Assembly (NCBI GenBank): GCA_025454175.1
Contig: JALOOX010000025.1
Location: 1 to 44,175, forward strand
From: Syntrophobacteraceae bacterium
GTDB taxonomy: Bacteria > Desulfobacterota > Syntrophobacteria > Syntrophobacterales > Syntrophobacteraceae
Reading direction: 5' to 3'
Length of the DNA: 44,175 nucleotides
Below the pieces are notes generated by a model, which saw only the letters and a list, made by a program, of their open reading frames with translations, did not search any database and was not told the DNA's origin. Made by a program: the position numbers and the translations under genes. This document shows positions 9,635-17,013 of this stretch, piece by piece. Positions within the stretch are counted from its first letter, which is position 1; each line of letters starts with the position of its first letter.

Positions 9635-10297
9635 CTGGACATTCGATTCAGAGGAGTGATCTTTGATCTGGATGGAACACTGCTGGATACGATCGGCGAC
9701 CTGGCGAGGTCCATGAACATCGTGCTGGAGCGATTCGGCTTCCCCGGCCACGACGTGGAGACCTACAAGAGCTTTGTGGGAGACGGACTGGAAATGTTGG
9801 TGCGCCGCTCGATGCCCGAGACCGTCCGCGACGATGGCGGGCTCAGGTCCCGCTGCATCCAGGCCATGCGGGAGGAGTACCACCGGCGGCGCAAGGAGAC
9901 CACGGCTCCCTACCCCGGCATTCCGGAGCTCCTGGACGCGCTCGCGGCGCGACAGATAAAAATGGCCGTCCTCTCCAACAAGCCCGATGCTCCCACCAGG
10001 CTGCTCGTCGAGGAACTGCTGCCCCGGTGGCGATTCGACGCCGTGGTCGGCGAATCCCCCAAAACGCCGCGCAAGCCGGACCCCGCGGGAGCCCTCGCCA
10101 TTGCGCGATCGCTTGGGCTTGAACCCCAGCACTTCCTCTTCCTGGGAGACACCGGCATCGACATGCGCACGGCCACGGCCGCCGGCATGCATCCCGTGGG
10201 GGCCCTGTGGGGCTTCCGCGCCGCCGGTGAGCTCCTGGCCGCAGGAGCCAGGGATCTCATCCACGACCCGCGGGAGATCCTCCCACTGGTGTCGTGA
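9635..10297 (+). CDS. gph: HAD-family hydrolase, phosphoglycolate phosphatase-like
   Basis: Haloacid-dehalogenase phosphatase of about 220 residues. Motif I FDLDGTLLDT carries the nucleophile Asp and its DxD partner; motif II is in VLSNKP; the Lys and motif III lie in PRKPDP and FLGDTGIDM. An alpha-helical cap follows motif I, as in Gph. The start is debatable. AAGGAGG at 9622-9628 sits 6 bases before a CTG at 9635, which gives a protein with motif I near residue 11, as in known Gph proteins. The in-frame ATGs at 9605 and 9566 lack a good ribosome site. If the CTG is not used, 9605 is the next choice. The likely role is removal of 2-phosphoglycolate from DNA repair, but other phosphate esters are possible. 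A MITE-like repeat begins 43 bases after the stop. Confidence 0.82.
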   Translation: MDIRFRGVIFDLDGTLLDTIGDLARSMNIVLERFGFPGHDVETYKSFVGDGLEMLVRRSMPETVRDDGGLRSRCIQAMREEYHRRRKETTAPYPGIPELLDALAARQIKMAVLSNKPDAPTRLLVEELLPRWRFDAVVGESPKTPRKPDPAGALAIARSLGLEPQHFLFLGDTGIDMRTATAAGMHPVGALWGFRAAGELLAAGARDLIHDPREILPLVS

Positions 10298-10340
10298 ACA
10301 GGCCGAGTGAGATCGAATCCCGGAGCTGGGCGATCCGGCT

Positions 10341-10493
10341 CAGTACAACTCGGCACAATAAGGTGTCCACCATCGAGTGGTCATTCCGGCAGTCCTTCAG
10401 CCGGAACCCACGGAAAAAACTAAATGCCGGCTCAGGAAATGCCGGCATGACGAGAGATGAAATGGACATCATAATCTGTGGAGCTGTTCTAAG
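10341..10493. mobile_element. MITE-like repeat, copy 1
   Basis: A 153-bp block shared with 37611-37764. Its ends are imperfect inverted repeats (about 20 of 28 positions match between the left end and the reverse complement of the right end). Inside are two hairpins: TTCCGGC/GCCGGAA (10384-10390, 10400-10406) and ATGCCGGC/GCCGGCAT (10424-10431, 10441-10448). There is no coding capacity. The right end contains the stop codon of the minus-strand SEC-C gene (10489-10491). Confidence 0.8.
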
Positions 10494-11811
10494 GTGACTT
10501 GCCCTGCTCTCCGGCCAGAGCCTGGATCGCCCCCGCGATTTCACTCTTTTCCTCCGCCACCTCCAGTCTGGCCCTGGCTTTCTCCAAATAGGGCCGAGCC
10601 TCGGGATCGCCGTGTCGTTCCATGGCGTTCGCCACCCAATGGACGATGATCAGGTTGTCGTGGTCAGCCCAGCGGGTCAGAACGGCAAGGCTCTCGGGGC
10701 CGGAGAAGTGGCCGAGAAGCGAAATGAGGCCGATCTTCAGCTCATCGAAGGCCGAATCCCTCTGAAGCACCCCTTCCACGTGGGGAATGACCCGTGGCCC
10801 CATGCTCTCGAGGTTCTCCAGGCATTTCCGGCTGAAGAGGGGCAACCGAAACATGGAAAGCTCCGCCAGGAGCCGGATGCAGTCGTCCGTGCCATAGCCG
10901 GCCAGCAGGTCGGGAACGAAGAGCGTAGCCCAGGAGAAGTTGAAGGTCAGCGGGAGCAGATACGGAATGGCCATGGTCCCCGCGGCACCCAGCTCGGCGA
11001 GGACGGGCTCCAGGGCTTTTCTCCTGAGCTCGAAGCCTTTCTCCTGGCGTTCGGGGAACCGCTTGAGATCATTGGCGATGTCCAGCTTTCCGACGAGCTT
11101 CTCCATTTCGACGTCATCGCCCCTGGGGAGCTCGGCGGCATAGGATCGGGCCCTCTGTGCCATCCAGAACTTCTCGAGCCAGCTGGAAGGCGAGTAGAAA
11201 TGCACCAGCTCCTGGCCATCCTCCCCCGCCCGCTTGTAGCTGCCCTTGGCACGGTGGTGCTCGCTTTCCTCCACGGCGACCTGCCAGCGCCGCCGGCAGA
11301 TCTTGAAGGCCTTCTCGTAATCCCCCGTCGCCATGCAGGCGTTGACCTGTATGTCGTGGATCCGGTCGTCTTCTGGACATGTCTCCAGGAGGGTTGAGGC
11401 CAGCTTCATCGCCTTTTCGAAATCCTTTGAGATGAGGAGCTCAAAGCCCCGGGTGATATCCTTCTCGACCGCTTCCCGGCGCTTTACGCGCTCCTCGAGC
11501 CTGTGAAGCTCATTGGCGGGAATGTGCTGGCGCGCCTCGTCATACTGAGAAAGGCAGCATTTCTTGTACTTCTTTCCCGAGCCGCAGGGGCAGGGCTCAT
11601 TGCGCCCCACGCGGTTCACCGAAAACTCCTCGGAAACGGCCATCTGGCGGAGGGACTTCTGGTAGCCATCCAGGCGCCGGTTCAGCTCCTCGGGCGAAAT
11701 ATTGTAACGCTTGCAGATGACTTCGGGGTCTTCTCCCCCGAGCACATCCATGACGGGCAGCAGCGGGTTGATCACATTCGACTTGTTTTCGGTGGAATGG
11801 GGTTTGTCCAT
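10489..11811 (-). CDS. SEC-C zinc-motif protein with helical-repeat region
   Basis: 440-residue soluble protein. Residues 68-86 form a classic SEC-C zinc motif, with CPC (74-76) and the CC pair (85-86), as found at the C terminus of SecA and in many stand-alone proteins. The remaining roughly 350 residues are helical and resemble TPR or HEAT-like repeats (for example FEKAMKLASTLLE and the GHFSGPESLAVLTRWAD segment). The start at 11811 follows GGAAGGAAG; an upstream frame extension to 11880 has no ribosome site. The function is unknown, and a protein-binding adaptor role is only an inference. The stop codon falls inside the terminal repeat of the MITE-like element at 10341-10493, so the last codons may derive from its insertion. 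Confidence 0.82.
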   Translation of the reverse strand: MDKPHSTENKSNVINPLLPVMDVLGGEDPEVICKRYNISPEELNRRLDGYQKSLRQMAVSEEFSVNRVGRNEPCPCGSGKKYKKCCLSQYDEARQHIPANELHRLEERVKRREAVEKDITRGFELLISKDFEKAMKLASTLLETCPEDDRIHDIQVNACMATGDYEKAFKICRRRWQVAVEESEHHRAKGSYKRAGEDGQELVHFYSPSSWLEKFWMAQRARSYAAELPRGDDVEMEKLVGKLDIANDLKRFPERQEKGFELRRKALEPVLAELGAAGTMAIPYLLPLTFNFSWATLFVPDLLAGYGTDDCIRLLAELSMFRLPLFSRKCLENLESMGPRVIPHVEGVLQRDSAFDELKIGLISLLGHFSGPESLAVLTRWADHDNLIIVHWVANAMERHGDPEARPYLEKARARLEVAEEKSEIAGAIQALAGEQGKSP

Positions 11812-12146
11812 TTCTTCCTTCCCTGTTGATACAAGAATCGACTCACGCGGCACAGCCATCGTCGGCCCTGCCCGCCTCATCGCTCCTGGAGCCGCAGTTC
11901 AACCGCCGGTGCGGACTAGAGGCATCCATTCGCAATGGGGGCAATGCATCACCCGGCAGATCAGTCGGGATCATTGGCCAATCGTTATCATAACTATCAG
12001 TTCGCAAAGCATGTGTCAAAATATGACAAACCACTCTCCACGATGTCCTGGGGAGCAAACTGTGTTAATCTGTGAGCAGCCGATCGCGGCATTCCAGTGC
12101 GGCCGGCCTTTTCCCATGAGATTCTCCAAGACGGAAAGACAAGCGG
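11812..12146. other. Divergent intergenic region
   Basis: 335 bases between the SEC-C gene and the phosphatase gene. AT-richer DNA around 11980-12080 probably holds promoters for both directions, but no clear -35/-10 pair stands out. An inverted repeat TGTCA-AAATA-TGACA lies at 12014-12028. No gene was seen. Confidence 0.5.
12014..12028. promoter_or_regulatory. Operator-like inverted repeat
   Basis: TGTCA and TGACA are separated by 5 A/T bases, about 120 bases upstream of the SpoIIE-type phosphatase gene. The size and symmetry suit a dimeric regulator, but the regulator is unknown. Confidence 0.3.
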
Positions 12147-13967
12147 ATGCTTCGCCCAAAGACCCTTCAGCAGCGTCTATTCCTGTTCATGCTGCTCCCC
12201 GTATCGTTGCTGCTTCTCGGCGTTGGAGCTTTCGGCTTCATGACGATGCGCACCATGATTCTCTCCCAATGGGAGGATGCCACCATCGGCAGGCTCGAGA
12301 GGGCGGCTCATCGCGTGGACATGAAGCTGCGCCAGCCGAAGGATTTGATTCAGATGTACCACCGCGCCGCGGGGTCACCCCATGGACGCGCCGTTCAGGA
12401 CTGGATTGTTCAGCAGCTCAGGAGCCTGGAGAGTGTGGCCGACGTGCGGACCACCTGGGAAGGCGCGCCCGCGGATGCCCTGCCGGCCTTGGTCTGTGAC
12501 CCACCTTCGCCGGCGGCCGGTCACCATGCCGCGGGGGAGCACTCGGCAGTATTCGCTCCCTGCAAGCTCGAGATCACCACACCCCGCTACGACGCCTCCA
12601 CTGAATGCGATGCGGTCATCGTCCATTCGGAGCTCAAGGCTCCTGATGGCGCGGTCATCGGAAAGATCGAGGTACTCATCCGACTGGACTATCTGCTGGC
12701 CGGGGCCATCCCGCCCCGGGACGATGAAGGGTTCACGGTTTACCTGGTCGATGACTGTGGCGAGGTGATCTTGTCCAGCACCGGCGAACGCTCCGGTCAG
12801 ACCTTCGATGGCAGTTCGCTGGAATCGGCCACTCTCGAGGCTTCCAGGACCAGCTATTACGGGACGGTCATGGGCAAAGGCCGTCCGCCCCGGGAAGTGA
12901 GCGGGTTTTACAGGCTTCATGAGGCTCCATGGTCGTTTGTCGTGGTGGCTCCGGGAAGGGTGATCCTGGGGACCCTGTTGACTTTTCGCGACTATTATTT
13001 CGCCGTTGGCGGCGGCATGATCGTCCTCATCGTCCTTCTGATCCGCACCACCGCGGGCCGGACGGTCTCGACGATCCAGGAGGTCTCCCACGCCGCGGAC
13101 CGAGTGGCCGGGGGCGACCTGGAGGTGATGGTGCATTCCGCCGAGGGCGGCCGGGATGAGCTCTCGCGGCTGATCACAAGCTTCAACAGCATGGTCGTGC
13201 AGCTGCAGGAGCGTCTCCGTCTCAAGGAGGACGTTGATCTTGCCCAGGAGGTGCAGCAGAGCCTCCTGCCCCACCACGCACCCACCGTCGCCGGCCTCGA
13301 CATCGCGGGAAGAAGCGAGTACTGCGACGAGACCGGCGGGGACTACTTCGACTTCATCCGTCCCACCGGCAGGGACGCCCAGTCCATTTATATCGCCGTG
13401 GGTGACGTGGTGGGGCACGGACTGGGTGCCGCCCTGCTCATGACCACGGTCCGCGCGCTGCTGAGAGGCAGGCTCGCCATGCCGGGAAACCTGACTGAAG
13501 TGGTCACCGACGTGAACCGCCTGCTCTGCCAGGATATGGACCGGACGGTCACCTTCATGACGCTCTTCATCGCCAGGATAGATCCCGCCCGCCGGGAAAT
13601 TCGATGGATTCGAGCGGGGCACGACCCCGGGCTTCTCTACGATCCGCTGACTGATGCCTTCCTGGATCTCCAGGGGGGCGGCCCCGCCCTGGGAATCGAC
13701 AGCGCTTTCGTTTACGAGGAGGGAAGCCGCACGGACCTTTCGGAAAATCAGATCCTCGTTCTGGCCACGGATGGCATCTGGGAGACGGAGAATGCCTCGA
13801 TGGAGCAATTCGGCAAGGATCGGCTGCGGGATGTCGTGCGCCGGCACTGGCGGCTCCCGGCATCGGGGCTGGTCGAGGCGATCTTGGGGGAGCTGGATGA
13901 ATTCCGCGGCGGTGCCGCCCGGAGCGACGACGCCACCATCGTCGCCGCGAGGGTTGGGAGGACGTAG
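12147..13967 (+). CDS. Membrane sensor with HAMP and SpoIIE/RsbU-type PP2C phosphatase
   Basis: 606-residue signalling protein. An N-terminal membrane helix (about 11-34) is followed by a roughly 240-residue extracytoplasmic sensor region, a second helix (284-302), a HAMP segment (about 300-355, with FNSMVVQLQERLRLKED) and a C-terminal SpoIIE-type phosphatase (about 365-606). The motif LAQEVQQSLLP is typical of RsbU-like proteins. Metal-binding acids are visible in ETGGDYFDF (Asp399) and VGDVVGHG (Asp420), and also in LATDGIWE and SDDATIV. Such enzymes dephosphorylate anti-sigma-factor antagonists in partner-switching pathways. No anti-sigma or antagonist gene is adjacent, so the target is elsewhere or unconventional. 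The sensor region looks Cache-like but was not modelled. The ribosome site is weak. Confidence 0.9.
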   Translation: MLRPKTLQQRLFLFMLLPVSLLLLGVGAFGFMTMRTMILSQWEDATIGRLERAAHRVDMKLRQPKDLIQMYHRAAGSPHGRAVQDWIVQQLRSLESVADVRTTWEGAPADALPALVCDPPSPAAGHHAAGEHSAVFAPCKLEITTPRYDASTECDAVIVHSELKAPDGAVIGKIEVLIRLDYLLAGAIPPRDDEGFTVYLVDDCGEVILSSTGERSGQTFDGSSLESATLEASRTSYYGTVMGKGRPPREVSGFYRLHEAPWSFVVVAPGRVILGTLLTFRDYYFAVGGGMIVLIVLLIRTTAGRTVSTIQEVSHAADRVAGGDLEVMVHSAEGGRDELSRLITSFNSMVVQLQERLRLKEDVDLAQEVQQSLLPHHAPTVAGLDIAGRSEYCDETGGDYFDFIRPTGRDAQSIYIAVGDVVGHGLGAALLMTTVRALLRGRLAMPGNLTEVVTDVNRLLCQDMDRTVTFMTLFIARIDPARREIRWIRAGHDPGLLYDPLTDAFLDLQGGGPALGIDSAFVYEEGSRTDLSENQILVLATDGIWETENASMEQFGKDRLRDVVRRHWRLPASGLVEAILGELDEFRGGAARSDDATIVAARVGRT

Positions 13968-14095
13968 CCACCGGACCGGGCATGCATGTCGCCTTCCCCC
14001 GGGCAGGTTTCTGTATTAACTTACGGCAAGGCATTGACTCACCTTTTCCATTGAAATCAACACACTGGGTCTTCTTGAACCGAGGGGGGGATCTC

Positions 14096-15514
14096 ATGGC
14101 TCAGGAAATCATTCGAGAGTCGGTCATCGCAGGCAGCTGGTACCCCGGAAATCCTGTCGTGCTCAAAAAGGACATTCAGCGCTACCTCGACGGGGCTCAG
14201 CCGCCGTCTCTGCAGGGGGAGCTGCGAGCACTGATCGTACCTCATGCCGGCTACATGTACTCGGGCGGTGTGGCCGCTCATGCTTACCGCCTCCTTCAGG
14301 ATCGCCCCTTTGAGCGCGTGGTCATCGTGGCGCCCAGCCATCGGGCCCGGTTCAAGGGTGCAAGCGTATACAACCTGGGCGGATATCGAACGCCCCTGGG
14401 CGTGGTTCCCCTCGACCACGAGATCGTTGATGCGCTGCTCCAGCATTCTTCCCTCGTCAGGTTCGTTCCCGAGGCGGATGCGGAGGAGCACTCCCTCGAA
14501 ATCCAGCTGCCCTTTCTTCAGGTCGTTCTCAAGGAGTTCCGTCTCACCCCGATCATCATGGCGGACCAGTCCCTCCCCTTCTGTGAGAAGCTTGCGGAGC
14601 TGCTGTGCGAGACCTGCCGCGATCTGGATGTCCTCCTCATCGCCAGCAGCGACCTCTCGCACTTTCACCCCTATGGCGAAGCCAAAAGGCTGGATAAGAT
14701 CGTCTGCGACCGGGTGGAGTCCTTCGACCCGACAGCCCTTTCCCACGACCTGCAGGTCGGCGAGTGCGAAGCGTGCGGAGCCGGCCCCATGATGACGACC
14801 ATGCTGGCCGCCAAAGCCCTTGGCGCCAACAAGGCGAAGGTGCTCAATTACGCCAATTCCGGGGATGTCGCGGGAGACAAGCGCGGAGTGGTCGGATATC
14901 TCGCCGCGGCGCTCTTTCAGAATCCCTCGGCAGCCCAGGCGGCTCGGCGCGAGCGCGGTACCCCGGTGGGAATCGACCTCGGACTGGACGAGGATGAAAA
15001 ACAGGCCCTCCTCGATATTGCCCGGCGCGCCATCAAGGCTCAGTGCCTCAATGAGCCCATGCCCCAGTTGTCTCCCCCATCGAGGAAGCTCGAGGAAAAA
15101 CGGGGGGCCTTCGTGTGCCTGCACGCGGGCGAGGACCTGCGGGGCTGCATCGGTATGATCGAAGCCAAGGGCTCCCTATGGGAGACCGTGAGAAACATGG
15201 CCGTCCAGGCTGCTTTCTCCGATCCGCGCTTCTGTGCCGTCAAGGCGGACGAGATCCCGGATCTGGACATTGAAATCTCCGTCCTCACCCCCTTGCAGCC
15301 CTTGACCGACATGGGCCAGATCGAGATAGGAAAACATGGCCTCTTCATCAAGAAGGGGTACCATTCGGGCCTTCTCCTCCCCCAGGTGGCCGCGGAGCGC
15401 GGATGGAACGGCGTCGAGTTTCTGGAGTGGACCTGCAAGAAGGCTGGGCTCCCGGGAGACTCATGGAAGGATCCGGACGCCGAAGTCTTTGTGTTTTCAG
15501 CAGACGTCTTTTGA
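14096..15514 (+). CDS. amrB: AmmeMemoRadiSam system protein B fused to AMMECR1 (protein A)
   Basis: 472-residue fusion. Residues 5-270 are a Memo domain: His50 in VPHAGYMYSG, His82 in APSH, the SSDLSHFH segment and a Cys in ECEACGAGP match the metal-pocket residues of human MEMO1. Residues about 300-472 are an AMMECR1 domain, with LRGCIGMIEA and FSDPRF. In bacteria these domains usually occur with a radical SAM partner as the AmmeMemoRadiSam system; their biochemical job is not firmly known. No such radical SAM gene is adjacent. The start at 14096 follows a GAGGGGGGG stretch; the longer frame from 13982 has no ribosome site. The next gene starts 21 bases downstream, which suggests an operon with the unknown 182-residue protein and the phospholipase C-like protein. 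Confidence 0.93.
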   Translation: MAQEIIRESVIAGSWYPGNPVVLKKDIQRYLDGAQPPSLQGELRALIVPHAGYMYSGGVAAHAYRLLQDRPFERVVIVAPSHRARFKGASVYNLGGYRTPLGVVPLDHEIVDALLQHSSLVRFVPEADAEEHSLEIQLPFLQVVLKEFRLTPIIMADQSLPFCEKLAELLCETCRDLDVLLIASSDLSHFHPYGEAKRLDKIVCDRVESFDPTALSHDLQVGECEACGAGPMMTTMLAAKALGANKAKVLNYANSGDVAGDKRGVVGYLAAALFQNPSAAQAARRERGTPVGIDLGLDEDEKQALLDIARRAIKAQCLNEPMPQLSPPSRKLEEKRGAFVCLHAGEDLRGCIGMIEAKGSLWETVRNMAVQAAFSDPRFCAVKADEIPDLDIEISVLTPLQPLTDMGQIEIGKHGLFIKKGYHSGLLLPQVAAERGWNGVEFLEWTCKKAGLPGDSWKDPDAEVFVFSADVF

Positions 15515-15535
15515 GATGAAAGGTCGGAACGAACC

Positions 15536-16084
15536 GTGAGCAAGGTCGTCGATTTCCAGTCAAAAAAGCGCGAAATGGCCGCCCGCCGTGGTTTCCGGAG
15601 CTGGCTGAGCCGTTTCTCCGAATCCTTCGACGAGCACACGCGGTTTCGCGATGTCAGCGACAGGACATTGTGTACCCTCATCAAGGGAGGCGAGGAATCC
15701 ACGCAGCCGGTATACGACCTGGTGATGGGGTTCCAGGGGCTGGGGGCGGGCTTCAAGTTTCACGATCTTGAAGCCGCGGACAAAATGGAAGTCATGGACA
15801 TCGTCATCTTCCTTCTGGACCAGTTCCGCTTCGAGGCCATGCGTCGCCTGGGCTGGGTGGAGGACGACCCCATATTGGACATGCCGCTGGTTCAGGCCAT
15901 CGATGAGTATCCGAGCCGCTTTGTCCATGACCACCACCGGACCCCCGGGCTTTCGTCCGACCACCCGAGGTACGAGGAATACACCCGGGCATTTGAAAAT
16001 GATCGATACGCCTTCGTCCGAAAGCTCATTCCCGACGTCATCGAGATTTATGAGCGGAAGACCGGCGGGGACCCGGTCCGCTGA
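15536..16084 (+). CDS. Conserved-looking hypothetical protein
   Basis: 182 residues beginning at a GTG 21 bases after the Memo-AMMECR1 stop. The protein is soluble and mostly helical, with a basic N terminus (KKREMAARRG) and an acidic, aromatic C-terminal half (DHHRTPG, YEEYTRAFENDRYAF). No catalytic motif, membrane segment or known domain was recognised. GC-rich third codon positions and tight spacing support a real gene. It lies between the Memo-AMMECR1 fusion and a zinc-dependent phospholipase C-like gene. Function unknown. Confidence 0.8.
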   Translation: MSKVVDFQSKKREMAARRGFRSWLSRFSESFDEHTRFRDVSDRTLCTLIKGGEESTQPVYDLVMGFQGLGAGFKFHDLEAADKMEVMDIVIFLLDQFRFEAMRRLGWVEDDPILDMPLVQAIDEYPSRFVHDHHRTPGLSSDHPRYEEYTRAFENDRYAFVRKLIPDVIEIYERKTGGDPVR

Positions 16085-16104
16085 AGGCGTCACTACAGGT
16101 TGCC

Positions 16105-17013
16105 ATGCCGAAAGAACGACTTCACCTCCTTCTGGCGGATCTCACGCTCAGGCGCATCGAATCCCGGACGGAATGCTCTCCTGCCGGCGACCGCTGGAGA
16201 ATGGCCTTCCTCCACGGAGCCATTGCTCCAGACGTGCTGTTCTATGACCTGCCCCTTTTCAGACTTTCCGCCGTTGGACACCGACTTCACGCTCTTATGG
16301 AGCCTGCCCATGCCGATGACCTCCCCGACCCCCTGCGGCGTTTCCTGATCAACCGCGAGGGCCTGCTGAACCGACCCTGGCTGCTCGGCATGGCCCACCA
16401 TTTCATGGTCGATTTCCGCTGGCACCCCCTCATCAACGGGTACAGCGCCTTGAGGGGCACTCCATGCCGGAATACGGGGCTCAACAGGAGGGATTGTCAC
16501 CACTGGCTCGAAAGCGAATTGGAGGCTTTTTGGCTGGATCGTTCGGGGCCCGCCCGCGGCTACACGGATTTCCTGAGGCGGCTCAAGGTTGACAGGTATT
16601 CCAGGGAGCTCATGGGGAAAACGTACGAGAAAGTTCTGGCCATGCTGGGAATGGAGCCTGCCCCCACCGCCGCCGAAATCACCCGCTGTGCCTTTTTGCA
16701 GGTATTCCTGATGCTGGAGTTTGTCCGGCCTGCCTGGATGAGACTCAGAAAGGCACTGCTCAGGGCGAGGGCCACCAGGAATATCGGAGCGCTCATCATA
16801 CCCCCGCATCCCGGCCCAAAAGCGGATCTCCTCGGCTCAGGCGAGCCGGGCGCATTTCACCTGCTTTGGGAGACGGAATTCGTTGACGCGACCGTCGAGG
16901 CGATCGCTACGGCATTCCTTTCGCTTCCAGGATGGTCCTGGCTATCCCCGCCGCATCAATCCCCTCGAGCCGATACAGATCCGATGGTTTGCCCGACAGC
17001 CCGTAGTATTTGA
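16105..17013 (+). CDS. Zinc-dependent phospholipase C-like protein
   Basis: 302-residue protein whose N-terminal half resembles the zinc-dependent phospholipase C / S1-P1 nuclease-like fold. HGAIAPDVLFYDLPLF (residues 38-53), the VGHRLHAL segment and MAHHFMVDFRWHP supply the histidine and aspartate pattern expected for a trinuclear zinc site. No signal peptide is evident, so it may be cytoplasmic, and the substrate is unknown. It begins 20 bases after the preceding unknown gene. Its last 107 bases overlap, on the opposite strand, the 3' end of the transketolase gene; the final 30 or so residues are rich in Ser and Pro and may be a non-homologous extension. Confidence 0.72.
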   Translation: MPKERLHLLLADLTLRRIESRTECSPAGDRWRMAFLHGAIAPDVLFYDLPLFRLSAVGHRLHALMEPAHADDLPDPLRRFLINREGLLNRPWLLGMAHHFMVDFRWHPLINGYSALRGTPCRNTGLNRRDCHHWLESELEAFWLDRSGPARGYTDFLRRLKVDRYSRELMGKTYEKVLAMLGMEPAPTAAEITRCAFLQVFLMLEFVRPAWMRLRKALLRARATRNIGALIIPPHPGPKADLLGSGEPGAFHLLWETEFVDATVEAIATAFLSLPGWSWLSPPHQSPRADTDPMVCPTARSI

